Assembly: GCA_035653615.1 (NCBI GenBank)
Contig: DASRBN010000011.1
Location: 1 to 64,000 of the forward strand
Length of the DNA stretch: 64,000 nucleotides
DNA from: Ktedonobacteraceae bacterium
GTDB taxonomy: Bacteria > Chloroflexota > Ktedonobacteria > Ktedonobacterales > Ktedonobacteraceae
Reading direction: 5' to 3'
The translations under genes were made by a program, and so were the position numbers. How positions within the stretch are numbered: the stretch's first letter is position 1; the number at the start of each line of letters is the position of its first letter. The notes beneath the pieces are model-generated. The model ran no database searches. It saw only the letters and a program-made list of their open reading frames with translations, and was not told where the DNA came from. Below are positions 33,555 to 41,988 of this stretch, in pieces.

Positions 33555-34691
33555 ATGGCCACGAATAAACGAGACTATTATGAGGTACTGGGTGTATCGC
33601 GCAGCGCGAGCGAAGAGGAACTGAAGAAGGCCTTTCGTCGTCTTGCCAAGCAGTATCATCCCGACGCCAATAAAGAGCAGGGAGCGGAAGCCCGCTTTAT
33701 TGAGATCAATGAAGCTTATGAAGTATTGAGCGATCCGCAAAAGCGAGCTGCCTATGACCGCTATGGGCACGCGGGCGTGAATGGTTCGGGGACAGCGGGC
33801 TTCGGTGACTTTGCCGGATTCAGCTCGATCAATGATCTTTTTGAAACATTTTTCGCGGGTGCTACGACCTCGCAGCGCCGTTCAGGCATGCAGCGAGGCG
33901 CGGACCTCAAATATGAACTGACGATTACCTTTGAAGAGGCGGTGTTTGGTTGCCAGAAAGAGATTGAACTGCCGCGTTGGGAGACCTGCTCAGTATGTCG
34001 CGGCAGTGGCGCGCAACCTGGCACTTCCACGGCTCGCTGTTCCTCCTGCCAGGGCACGGGCGAGATTCGCCGCGTACAGCAGTCGATCTTTGGGCAGTTT
34101 GTCAACGTGACGATGTGCGAACGCTGCCACGGCGAGGGGCGCGTGATTACGACGCCTTGTGAGAAGTGTCGCGGGCAGGGACGCGTGCGCAACAATCGCC
34201 GCGTGGTGGTCAATATTCCTGCCGGCGTGGATGACGGCATCAATGTGCGCGTGACAGGCGAGGGCGAGGTAAGCGCTCGCGGTGGGACGCCGGGAAATCT
34301 GTATGTGATTCTTACGGTCAAGCCGCATCCGTTCTTCAAACGCCAGGGCAACGATATCCTCTACGAACTGCCGATTAGCTTTACGCAGGCAGCGCTTGGC
34401 GACGAAGTTGAGGTGCCTACTGTCGATGGCAAGACGACAATGCTCAAGATTCCGGCAGGCACGCAAAGCAATCGCTCGTTCCGTCTCAAGGGTATGGGTG
34501 TGCCGGTTGTGCATAGCAACGCTCGCGGCGACCAGCACGTTATCGTGAAAGTGGTAACGCCCACCAACCTGACCTCGGAGCAGAAACGCCTGCTCGAGGA
34601 GTTTGCTCGCCTGGAACGCGAACAGGCCGAACAAAACGACAAAAACATCTTCCGCAACTTGTTTGAAAAGACAAAAGATGTGTTCCAATAA
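33555..34691 (+). CDS. dnaJ: Chaperone DnaJ (Hsp40 type I)
   Basis: The 378-residue protein has the J domain ([23 protein letters not shown] in [10 protein letters not shown]), a short Gly/Phe region, and four zinc-finger motifs [24 protein letters not shown] and CEKCRGQG. C-terminal substrate domains follow ([19 protein letters not shown]). It stimulates DnaK ATPase and hands over clients. The ATG at 33555 (AAAGGA upstream) gives the family N-terminus [13 protein letters not shown], so the longer frame from 33531 is not used. It is third in the heat-shock operon, about 200 bases after dnaK. Confidence 0.96.
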   Translation: MATNKRDYYEVLGVSRSASEEELKKAFRRLAKQYHPDANKEQGAEARFIEINEAYEVLSDPQKRAAYDRYGHAGVNGSGTAGFGDFAGFSSINDLFETFFAGATTSQRRSGMQRGADLKYELTITFEEAVFGCQKEIELPRWETCSVCRGSGAQPGTSTARCSSCQGTGEIRRVQQSIFGQFVNVTMCERCHGEGRVITTPCEKCRGQGRVRNNRRVVVNIPAGVDDGINVRVTGEGEVSARGGTPGNLYVILTVKPHPFFKRQGNDILYELPISFTQAALGDEVEVPTVDGKTTMLKIPAGTQSNRSFRLKGMGVPVVHSNARGDQHVIVKVVTPTNLTSEQKRLLEEFARLEREQAEQNDKNIFRNLFEKTKDVFQ

Positions 34692-34717
34692 AACAGGCGT
34701 TTTATTGGAACACATCT
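34676..34717. terminator. Perfect palindrome between convergent genes
   Basis: AGATGTGTTCCAATAAAAC (34676-34694) and GTTTTATTGGAACACATCT (34699-34717) form a 19-bp stem with loop AGGC. It contains the dnaJ stop codon and the end of the convergent EEP-family gene. It should act in both directions, although the U-tracts lie inside the stem. Confidence 0.75.
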
Positions 34718-35682
34718 AATTCTTCGATATCTTTCCGACTCCTGTCGTACGGGGCATTCTGCGCGCGCTCTCCAAACTCAGCGAGTACGGGATAGTGATC
34801 GCTGGCTTTCTCCCCCGCAATACCATTTCCCCCGGTGATTACCTTGCAGCACGTGAGACGTCGCGTCATTTCTGGGCTGGCAAAGATATAATCGATGCGA
34901 CCGGCAGGTGCGCCCGCAGGACAGGTGAATCCGGAGGCGCGCGGGTTCGTATAGCGAAAACTGTCGGTATAGCCCGCTTTCAGTAACAGGTCAATGCTGC
35001 CGCGCGGCGCATACAGCGTCACCAGCTCGTCAAAAATCGCCGATAATATCCTGCTGCGAGGGATAGCTCGCAGCAGCGGGTTGAAGATGTGGAAAGCAGG
35101 AGGTACCACAAAATTCAGGTAGGGATGCCCACTGTTGACCAGGGCATCTTGCTTGTAGCGCCGATCCAACATCGCGAGATAGCCCAGCAACGCGCTGCCT
35201 TTCAAGCGATCTCCTGGCGCGAGCGCGTTGAAATCGCCCATCAAAAGATGAGGCGTTCCTTGTAAGGGGGCCATGATGCGCAAAATTTCACGCACTTCAG
35301 TACGCCGGATGCTATCGCCGGCTCGTCCATGACTAAAAGATGCCGTCAGGTGCGTCACAAAGACCGTAAGCTGACTGCCATCCTTTTCCTCAACACACAC
35401 CTCTAAAAGTGGCTTTGTCAGGATATCAGGGCGTGTATGCACCTGCGTTCGCACAATGGGAAGACGGCTGAGTACGGCTGCCTGCCAATCCGTGCTATGC
35501 TGCCCGCTGGCGCTCATCCGGTATTCCATGCCCAGCCGCTCTGCCAGCGTTTCAACGACCCGTGGATTCGTGGCCTCGACAAGGCCAACAACATCAGGGT
35601 CAGCAGATCGAATCATCGTAGTTATCTGATCAATGCGAGGTCGACCACCAACGAGGATATTATATGAAAGTACGCGCGTCAT
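34702..35682 (-). CDS. Endonuclease/exonuclease/phosphatase (EEP) family hydrolase
   Basis: The 326-residue protein carries the EEP core: RVLSYNILVGGRPRI (catalytic Asn), VVGLVEATNPRV (metal Glu), TVFVTHLTASFSHGRAG, LLMGDFNALAPGDRL, GRIDYIFAS and KASDHYPVLAEF (catalytic Asp-His). The fold cleaves phosphodiester bonds in nucleic acids or phospholipid/inositol phosphates; this branch is undetermined. No signal peptide, so cytoplasmic. Convergent with dnaJ. Confidence 0.88.
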   Translation of the reverse strand: MTRVLSYNILVGGRPRIDQITTMIRSADPDVVGLVEATNPRVVETLAERLGMEYRMSASGQHSTDWQAAVLSRLPIVRTQVHTRPDILTKPLLEVCVEEKDGSQLTVFVTHLTASFSHGRAGDSIRRTEVREILRIMAPLQGTPHLLMGDFNALAPGDRLKGSALLGYLAMLDRRYKQDALVNSGHPYLNFVVPPAFHIFNPLLRAIPRSRILSAIFDELVTLYAPRGSIDLLLKAGYTDSFRYTNPRASGFTCPAGAPAGRIDYIFASPEMTRRLTCCKVITGGNGIAGEKASDHYPVLAEFGERAQNAPYDRSRKDIEELDVFQ

Positions 35683-35814
35683 TCGTTCTATTTTCCTTAC
35701 ATGATGAGATAGTATCTGGTTTCAGTATATCAGACGGAGAGAGACGGATGAAAGCTACATGGCGCGACTTGACAAACTGCCCCGCATAGTATACCTTCAT
35801 TCTTAACAATATCA

Positions 35815-36108
35815 TACGTAGCATTGATCGAGGGAAGTAGGTTTGCGCTCCGGCTTCAGAGAGCTGGTGGGTGATGCGAGCCAGCGCCGGGGACGAACTG
35901 AAACTGCCTCGTGAGCTGTGGCTGTGAAATGCCATTCCAGCAATGGAGGATGTAAGTAGTAGTCACCGGGAACTCCCGTTACAGAGCGCGGGTGTGTTCG
36001 CACCCAGAAAGGCAGCTATCGCGAGATAGCTGCGAAGCAAGGTGGTACCGCGAAAGTGAGTCGTATGCGCACTGTTCGCCCTTGTCGGGCGGAGGGCGCA
36101 TTCTTTTT
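35815..36108 (+). promoter_or_regulatory. T-box leader of leuS (Leu-tRNA sensing)
   Basis: The leader has Stem I features AAGTAGG (loop-E AGTA motif near 35837) and CAGAGAGCTGGTGG with TGATGCGAGCCAGC (distal loops). A specifier-side GAACTGA follows, with the Leu codon CTG at 35898-35900, and the T-box sequence AAGGTGGTACCGCG at 36039-36052. A terminator made of TGCGC/GCGCA and CGCCC/GGGCG arms (36066-36100) is followed by TTCTTTTT. Uncharged tRNA-Leu should favour the antiterminator. The exact 5' end is uncertain; TTGACA at 35769 is a possible -35 box. Confidence 0.92.
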
Positions 36109-36145
36109 GCCCTCCGCGCTGTCCAAAAGCAACAAGGAGGATCGA

Positions 36146-38674
36146 ATGCCACAACAGGAACCGGCCAGCATCGACGCTGGCACGCCAGAACAGGGGCAAC
36201 AAACCCAACAAACGTCATCGTCTCAACTTGCCAGGGTGCGACCGCCCAGGTATGATTTCGCAAGCTTCGAGGAGAAGTGGCGCGAACGATGGGAGCAGCA
36301 GCATCTCTACCAGGTAGACCTGGAACGCGCTGAGCGGCCTTACTACAACCTCATGATGTTCCCCTACCCTTCCGCTGAGGGATTGCACGTGGGCAACATG
36401 TATTCCTATGTTGGCTCGGACATTCATGGGCGCTGGATGACCATGCAAGGGTATGATGTCTTCGAGCCGATCGGATTCGACGCCTTCGGCATCCACAGCG
36501 AAAACTTCGCTATCAAGCGCGGCGTGCATCCCATGCTGCTCACCGGACACAACGTCGAACATTTTCGCGAACAGCAGTTGAAGCGCATCGGCAATCGCTT
36601 CGACTGGTCGCACGAGGCACATACCACCGACCCGCGCTACTATAAATGGACGCAGTGGATTTTCCTGCAATTGTTCAAAGCTGGATTGGCCGAACGCAAG
36701 ACCGCGCCGGTCAACTGGTGTCCAAAGGACAAAACCGTGCTGGCCGATGAACAGGTAATTGCCGGTCGCTGCGAGCGCTGCGGAACGCTGGTAGAGCGGC
36801 GCTGGCTGGAACAGTGGTTCCTGAAACTGACAGCCTACGCGCAGCGGCTCCTGGACAACCTGGAATGGATCGACTGGTCGGAGCGCGTCAAAACGGCCCA
36901 GCGCAACTGGATAGGCCGTTCAGAGGGACTCGAATTTGAGATGCAGATCGATGGGTTACCGGGCGAGAGCGTACAGGTCTATACGACGCGCCCGGATACC
37001 ATCTTCGGCATGACCTTCGTAGCGCTGGCCCCACTTCACCCGCTTATTCCACGCATCACAGCGGGCGAGCATCTCACAGCTGTCACCGCCTACCAGCAGC
37101 AGGCCAATCGTCCACACGACGACGAGCAGCGCATCATGACCGGCGTCTTCACTGGAGCCTTTGCCCTGCATCCCCTGACCGGCGAGCGCATTCCTATCTG
37201 GGTAGCTGATTTTGTCCTGGAAGGCTACGGTGCAGGCGCGATCATGGGCGTCCCGGCGCACGACGAACGCGACATGGCCTTCGCGAAAGCCATGGGATTG
37301 CCGGTGCGCGTGATAGTTATCCCGCCCGATGACGATGCAGCGCTGCTTGTGGAACAGATGCAGCAAACCGGAGAAGCATATGTGCAACCGGGAGTGCTGA
37401 TCGATTCCGCCGGGTATTCAGGCATGACCTCGGCACAGGCCAGCGACGCCTTTGCTGCCTGGTTCGAGGAGCGTGGTAGCGGCAAGCGGGTCGCGAAATA
37501 CCACCTGCGCGACTGGCTCATCAGCCGCCAGCGCTACTGGGGGCCGCCCATTCCAATCATCTACTGCCCGCGGCATGGAGCCGTAGCGGTGCCGGAAGAC
37601 CAGTTGCCGGTTCTCCTGCCCAGCACGGAGAACTGGATGCCCACCGGAACCGGAGCGTCACCGCTCGCGGCCATCGAGGAGTTTGTCTCGACAACCTGCC
37701 CCATCTGCGGCCAACCGGCCAGGCGCGAAACGGATGTCAGCGATAACTTCCTGGACTCAGCCTGGTACTACCTACGCTACCTGTCTCACAACGACGAGAC
37801 GCAGGCCTGGGACCCGGCCCTGGCGCGCAAGTGGCTACCGGTTGACATGTACATCGGCGGCCTGGAACACAGCGTTCTGCACCTGATGTACGCACGCTTT
37901 ATCGCGATGGCGCTGCACGATCTTGGCTATCTGGAGTTCGAGGAGCCGTTTAAACGCTTCCGTGCCAACGGTACGATTACGAAGGATGGCGCGAAGATCT
38001 CCAAATCAAGAGGGAACGTCGTCAACCCGGACGACTACATCTCGCGCTTCGGCGCGGATGTGTTCAGAGTCTACCTGATGTTCATGGGACCTTATGATGC
38101 CGGCGGCGATTTCAGCGACCGCGGCATCGGCGGTGTCGTGCGCTTCCTTGACCGCGCCTGGTCGCTGGTCACGCGCCATGCCGCGAGCGCGGTCGAGGAA
38201 GCGGTCCAGGGAGATGCGCGGCGTGTCCTTCACCAAACCATCAAGCGCGTCACCGAAGATATCGCCACCCTGAAATACAATACCGCAATTGCTGCGCTGA
38301 TGGAGTTGCTCAACAGCCTGGAAAGCAGGCAAACCGTTACAGGCGAGGAACTGCGCACGCTGTTGCTGCTTATGGCTCCCCTGGCTCCCTATATCACAGA
38401 GGAACTCTGGGAGCGCATTGGCCAGCCAGGCTCAATCCACACCGCATCCTGGCCCGCGTTCGATACTGACGCTATCCGCGCCGAGACGCTGGCACTCGCT
38501 GTGCAGGTCAACGGTCGCGTCCGTGGTCGCCTCGAAGTCGCGTACAACACGCCCGAAGCTGAGATCAAACGGCTGGCGCTAGAGGCTCCCAGAGTGCAAG
38601 CATATATAGATGGGCAGCAAGTGAGCCGCGTGATTTACGTACCGGAGCGGCTGGTGAATATTGTGACCGAGTAA
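36146..38674 (+). CDS. leuS: Leucyl-tRNA synthetase
   Basis: The 842-residue class I synthetase has the HIGH-type motif in PYPSAEGLHVGNMYSYV, GFDAFGIHSENFAIKRG, the CP1 editing domain (VYTTRPDTIFGMTFVALAP, GYGAGAIMGVPAHDERD), YHLRDWLISRQRYWGPPIP, zinc-type cysteines CERCGTL and CPICGQP, the KMSKS-type KISKSRGNVVNPDDYI and an anticodon-binding C-terminus. AAGGAGG six bases before the ATG at 36146 sets the start. The longer frame from 36056 lies inside the T-box terminator and is rejected. About 35 extra residues precede the catalytic core. Controlled by the T-box leader. Confidence 0.97.
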   Translation: MPQQEPASIDAGTPEQGQQTQQTSSSQLARVRPPRYDFASFEEKWRERWEQQHLYQVDLERAERPYYNLMMFPYPSAEGLHVGNMYSYVGSDIHGRWMTMQGYDVFEPIGFDAFGIHSENFAIKRGVHPMLLTGHNVEHFREQQLKRIGNRFDWSHEAHTTDPRYYKWTQWIFLQLFKAGLAERKTAPVNWCPKDKTVLADEQVIAGRCERCGTLVERRWLEQWFLKLTAYAQRLLDNLEWIDWSERVKTAQRNWIGRSEGLEFEMQIDGLPGESVQVYTTRPDTIFGMTFVALAPLHPLIPRITAGEHLTAVTAYQQQANRPHDDEQRIMTGVFTGAFALHPLTGERIPIWVADFVLEGYGAGAIMGVPAHDERDMAFAKAMGLPVRVIVIPPDDDAALLVEQMQQTGEAYVQPGVLIDSAGYSGMTSAQASDAFAAWFEERGSGKRVAKYHLRDWLISRQRYWGPPIPIIYCPRHGAVAVPEDQLPVLLPSTENWMPTGTGASPLAAIEEFVSTTCPICGQPARRETDVSDNFLDSAWYYLRYLSHNDETQAWDPALARKWLPVDMYIGGLEHSVLHLMYARFIAMALHDLGYLEFEEPFKRFRANGTITKDGAKISKSRGNVVNPDDYISRFGADVFRVYLMFMGPYDAGGDFSDRGIGGVVRFLDRAWSLVTRHAASAVEEAVQGDARRVLHQTIKRVTEDIATLKYNTAIAALMELLNSLESRQTVTGEELRTLLLLMAPLAPYITEELWERIGQPGSIHTASWPAFDTDAIRAETLALAVQVNGRVRGRLEVAYNTPEAEIKRLALEAPRVQAYIDGQQVSRVIYVPERLVNIVTE

Positions 38675-38695
38675 GAAAGGCACGGAGCAGCAAAT

Positions 38696-39244
38696 ATGAT
38701 CGATTCGCTAACATTCATCACAAGCAATCCAGGAAAGGCCAGGCAACTCGGCCGGTATCTAGACTTTCCCGTGATTCACAAAAACATTGACCTGGTCGAA
38801 ATGCAATCGCTTGATTTAACAGAGATCATCGAGCAGAAAGCCAAAGAGGCTTATAAGCATATCCGCTCGCCGGTACTGGTAGAAGATACCTCGCTACGAT
38901 TTCTGACATTGGGCAGATTGCCGGGGCCACTCATCAAATGGTTTTTAACAGAACTGGGTACAAATGGGCTTTGCAAGTTGCTTGATGGATATACGGATCG
39001 ATCTGCCCTGGCAGAAGTACAATTTGGCTTGTATGATGGCGAGATGTTTCAGTCCTTCGCAGGTAGTAGAGAAGGTTCGATTGCTCCTGCTCCACGCGGG
39101 AACAGCGGCTTTGGTTGGGATTCCATATTCATCCCTAAAGGGTATCACAAGACATGGGGCGAGATGACGAGCAGCGAAACGCAAGAAACATCGATGAGAA
39201 AAATCGCGCTGAAGAAACTGGAAGTGTATTTATCTGCCCTGTAG
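38696..39244 (+). CDS. Ham1/RdgB-family non-canonical NTP pyrophosphatase
   Basis: The 182-residue protein has LTFITSNPGKARQL at the N-terminus, VLVEDTSLRFLTLGRLPGP (metal-binding Glu-Asp), APRGNSGFGWDSIFIP and EMTSSETQETSMRKIALKKL. This is the ITPase/XTPase fold that hydrolyses dITP, XTP and similar damaged purine triphosphates to monophosphates, keeping them out of DNA and RNA. It lies 21 bases after leuS and is probably in the same transcript. It is slightly shorter than RdgB and lacks the strict SHR end, so substrate range is uncertain. Confidence 0.88.
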   Translation: MIDSLTFITSNPGKARQLGRYLDFPVIHKNIDLVEMQSLDLTEIIEQKAKEAYKHIRSPVLVEDTSLRFLTLGRLPGPLIKWFLTELGTNGLCKLLDGYTDRSALAEVQFGLYDGEMFQSFAGSREGSIAPAPRGNSGFGWDSIFIPKGYHKTWGEMTSSETQETSMRKIALKKLEVYLSAL

Positions 39245-39274
39245 GGGTAGGGGAGCTTGCTCCCCCACCCCTAC
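39241..39274. repeat. Short GC-rich palindrome
   Basis: GTAGGGGTAGGGGAGC pairs with GCTCCCCCACCCCTAC around CTT, overlapping the stop of the Ham1-family gene. The ends match those of the hairpin at 31330-31381. It may also act as a terminator between the convergent genes, but no T run follows. Confidence 0.6.
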
Positions 39275-39289
39275 TGAGATTGTAACGTC

Positions 39290-40666
39290 CTATGCGTAAT
39301 TCCAGGTCACGCGCTTCAGAAGGTATGATGGCAGTTCGTTAATGGGAAGACGAATCTGAGTCATACCATCACGCTCGCGAATCGTGACTGTCGAATCCTC
39401 AAGGGTCTGGAAATCGACGGTGACGCAATACGGCGTGCCGATCTCGTCCTGGCGGCGATAGCGGCGACCGATATTGGCCACATCATCGTACTGCGCGACC
39501 ATGAACCGCTTCAAGCGATTATGGATATCCTTCGCCGTCGTTACCAGTTCCTCTTTGTTCTTCTGCAAGGGCAATACCGCGACCTTGACGGGCGCCAGCC
39601 ACGGATGCAGGCGCAGCACAGTGCGGCCCTCCTTATCCTTGCCGGATGGTGGCTCTTCCTCGTAGGCATCGAGCAGCAGGTTCAGGAAGGTGCGATCCAC
39701 GCCGCCAGAGGTCTCGACGATCCATGGGATATACCGTTCTTTGGTCTCTGGATCGGTATAGCTCAGGTCGTGGCCGCTGTACTCACTGTGGCGCGAAAGA
39801 TCCCAGTCTTGCCGCCAGTGAATGCCCTCCCATTCCTGCCAGCCCAGTACAGTTCGATACTCGATGTCGAAAGCTTGCTTCGCGTAATGGGCAAGCTCAT
39901 CGGGCGCGTGAGCGCGGAAGCGCAGGCGATCCTTGTGGTTGATGATACCCTCGTACCACTTGAAGCGGAACTCTTTCCAGTAATCGAACCACTTCTGCAT
40001 CTCGCTCGGATGCACGAAGAATTGCAGGTCCCACTGCTCGAATTCGCGCTGGCGGAAGAGGAAGTTGCCGGGTGTGACCTCGTTGCGGAACGCCTTACCA
40101 ATCTGGCAAATGCCGAAAGGTATCTGCATGCGCGAGGACTTCAAGACATTATCGTAGTCCAGGTAGATGTTCTGGCAGGCCTCGCCGCGCAGGTAGGTCT
40201 TCATGCGCTCGCCCTCGACGACGCCGATATATGTTTCCATCATCAGGTTGAAGAGACGCGGCTCCGTCAGTTCGCCGCCACATTCCGGGCATTTATTTTG
40301 CTCGACGTTCTCTACTGGCAGGTGATCCAGGCGGAAACGCCGCTTGCAGTTCTTGCAATCCACGAGCCGGTCGACGAAATTCTCAACATGGCCGCTGGCC
40401 TCCCACACGCGCGGGTGCGTGATGATATTGCCTTCGATACCGACGACGTTATCATTCATCTGCACCATCGACCACCACCAGTAGCGGCGGATGTTGTTGC
40501 GCAATTCGACGCCGAGCGGCCCGAAGTCATAGATGCCGGAGACGCCGCCGTAGATTTCGGAGTTGGGGTAGACGAAGCCACGCCGCTTGCACAACGAAAC
40601 GATCTTCTCAATGGGAACAAGCGGAGTGTCCTCGGTTGCTTGAACCTTGTCCTCTGTCTGTGTCAT
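39290..40666 (-). CDS. glyS: Glycyl-tRNA synthetase (alpha2 type)
   Basis: The 458-residue class II synthetase begins MTQTEDKVQATEDTPLVPIEKIVSLCKRRG. It has EIYGGVSGIYDFGPLGVELR, zinc-type cysteines DCKNCKRRF and NKCPECGGEL, motif 2 GICQIGKAFRNEVTPGNFLFRQREFEQ, WIVETSGGVDRTFLNLLLDAYEEE (motif 3 region) and the anticodon domain (VAVLPLQKNKEEL, DEIGTPYCVTVD). The ATG at 40666 has GGAAAG upstream. The frame extends back to 40828, but that part overlaps the T-box terminator and is not translated. Length is typical of the family. Confidence 0.97.
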   Translation of the reverse strand: MTQTEDKVQATEDTPLVPIEKIVSLCKRRGFVYPNSEIYGGVSGIYDFGPLGVELRNNIRRYWWWSMVQMNDNVVGIEGNIITHPRVWEASGHVENFVDRLVDCKNCKRRFRLDHLPVENVEQNKCPECGGELTEPRLFNLMMETYIGVVEGERMKTYLRGEACQNIYLDYDNVLKSSRMQIPFGICQIGKAFRNEVTPGNFLFRQREFEQWDLQFFVHPSEMQKWFDYWKEFRFKWYEGIINHKDRLRFRAHAPDELAHYAKQAFDIEYRTVLGWQEWEGIHWRQDWDLSRHSEYSGHDLSYTDPETKERYIPWIVETSGGVDRTFLNLLLDAYEEEPPSGKDKEGRTVLRLHPWLAPVKVAVLPLQKNKEELVTTAKDIHNRLKRFMVAQYDDVANIGRRYRRQDEIGTPYCVTVDFQTLEDSTVTIRERDGMTQIRLPINELPSYLLKRVTWNYA

Positions 40667-40752
40667 GAGTGGTTTCTTTCCTTTCCTCAAAAACATGATA
40701 TTTGAGGTCGAACCACTCAATAAAGGTCGCAACGATTTCTGAGTGGCCGCCT

Positions 40753-41030
40753 CAAAAAAATTCCCCAGGCGTTCATTCTTCTGCAAAACGCCCAGGGACG
40801 AATACATGCCGTTGCAGGCCTGGGGCAACTACAAACTGCGGCATGATGCGCGGTTCCACCCTGCTTCTTCACCCAATCGTGTGAAGCCACTCATTGAATC
40901 CAGCTCCGAAGCGCCTTCGCCTGCTGCGAATAACCGGCATCGCACCATTCGCCGGCTCTCTGCTATCCCTGGCAGGTTACTCCTCTTCATCATCACTGGA
41001 GGATATATGCTTGTATGTGCGTAGTATATC
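40753..41030 (-). promoter_or_regulatory. T-box leader of glyS (Gly-tRNA sensing)
   Basis: Read on the minus strand, the leader has a loop-E AGTA motif (GAGGAGTAACC), the distal Stem I pattern CAGAGAGCCGGCGAATGGTG and GATGCCGG, a specifier region GAAGGCGC whose GGC (Gly codon) lies at 40915-40913, the T-box sequence GGGTGGAACCGCG (40861-40849), and a terminator CCTGGGCGTT/AACGCCTGGGG followed by a run of seven T (about 40797-40753). The arrangement parallels the leuS leader, and the specifier agrees with the gene controlled. Confidence 0.92.
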
Positions 41031-41157
41031 GCAGTTGAGGGGAAGATGCAATAGTCACGGCTTGAGTTCGTTTTTTTGAGGACTTGTCGGATCATTTCTC
41101 GGATGCCATCTCGATTGTTGTGTAGCGAAAGGGTCGTAGAGAAAGAGCCCTCAGACC

Positions 41158-41640
41158 TTAGCGATTAATCTCAATGATTAAGACCCAGGCATCAGTAAAA
41201 GCGGCGAGGAAGGAGAGCAGGGTCGCGGCGACCATCCAATAGAGACCGTTGATTCCGAAGATCAGGACAACGATGCCAGCAAGAACAAAGGAGATCGCCG
41301 CCACCTGGCTGACCACGCCCCAACGGACGAACGCGCGGCGATACTGAGCTTGCGTCTTGCGCAGGCTATTGAGTTGGAGGAGAGACATCATCACCCAATC
41401 GATCAGTCCAATGAGCAGGATTTCGATACCAATGGCAAGGAAGGACTGTCCAGGAATCAGGAGCAGCGAGCAAATGAAGAGTACCGCCACCAGGGCCACC
41501 AGGGCTTCTAAAGCTCGATTGGTCAAGATAGATGACGCCATAATCTTCGTGAGATTGATCGAGACTCCCACAAAGACGAGCCCAGTCAGCGCGGCTGAGG
41601 CTCCCAGCTCGCCAACGAAAAAATTCTCCCAACCACTCAT
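41158..41640 (-). CDS. Membrane protein of unknown function
   Basis: The 160-residue protein starts MSGWENFFVGELGASAALTG and has four or five membrane segments (TGLVFVGVSINLTKIMA, ALEALVALVAVLFICSLLLI, SFLAIGIEILLIGLIDWVM, VAAISFVLAGIVVLIF, MVAATLLSFLAAFTDAWVLI). Similar short proteins with a GELGASAALTGLVFVGVS start occur across bacteria without known function. AAGGAGC is placed well before the ATG at 41640; the frame upstream of it lacks a ribosome-binding site. No operon partner. Confidence 0.75.
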   Translation of the reverse strand: MSGWENFFVGELGASAALTGLVFVGVSINLTKIMASSILTNRALEALVALVAVLFICSLLLIPGQSFLAIGIEILLIGLIDWVMMSLLQLNSLRKTQAQYRRAFVRWGVVSQVAAISFVLAGIVVLIFGINGLYWMVAATLLSFLAAFTDAWVLIIEINR

Positions 41641-41916
41641 ATCTGCTCCTTGACAAGACTTTTCTCTGATCGCTCCTCTGCATCCAACCACCCTTCTGAA
41701 TACTTGAGGTTGAGTTCATTCTACCACACTTTGCTTCTGATAGGTGAGGGCATTGAGTAGGACACTGGGGGCTGCACATCGCTACACAACTAGCAAGATA
41801 GCACCTGTCTTTCTCTCTCAAGGATACCTCCTTTTCCCTCCTCTCATCAAATCACGATGGACTGATCACTAGAGCAAACAGGAGCGCCGCCAACCTTAAT
41901 GGCGGGGACGCTGCCT

Positions 41917-41946
41917 TTGGTAAAAGACGGCAATCTCTGGTAAAAT
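41917..41946 (+). promoter_or_regulatory. Probable sigma-70-type promoter
   Basis: TTGGTA (41917-41922), an 18-base spacer and TAAAAT (41941-41946) lie 43 bases before the GTG of the nucleotidyltransferase-like gene. The rest of the 41641-41988 gap has nothing recognisable. Confidence 0.5.
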
Positions 41947-41988
41947 GAAGTCAGAAGAAGTGTTTCATATGAGAGCACAGGAGCCAGA

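Noticed and set aside
36056-36145. LeuS start at 36056
   Set aside because: It lies inside the T-box terminator; the ATG at 36146 has AAGGAGG upstream.
40667-40828. GlyS N-terminal extension
   Set aside because: It overlaps the T-box antiterminator and terminator; the ATG at 40666 has a ribosome-binding site and gives the family length.
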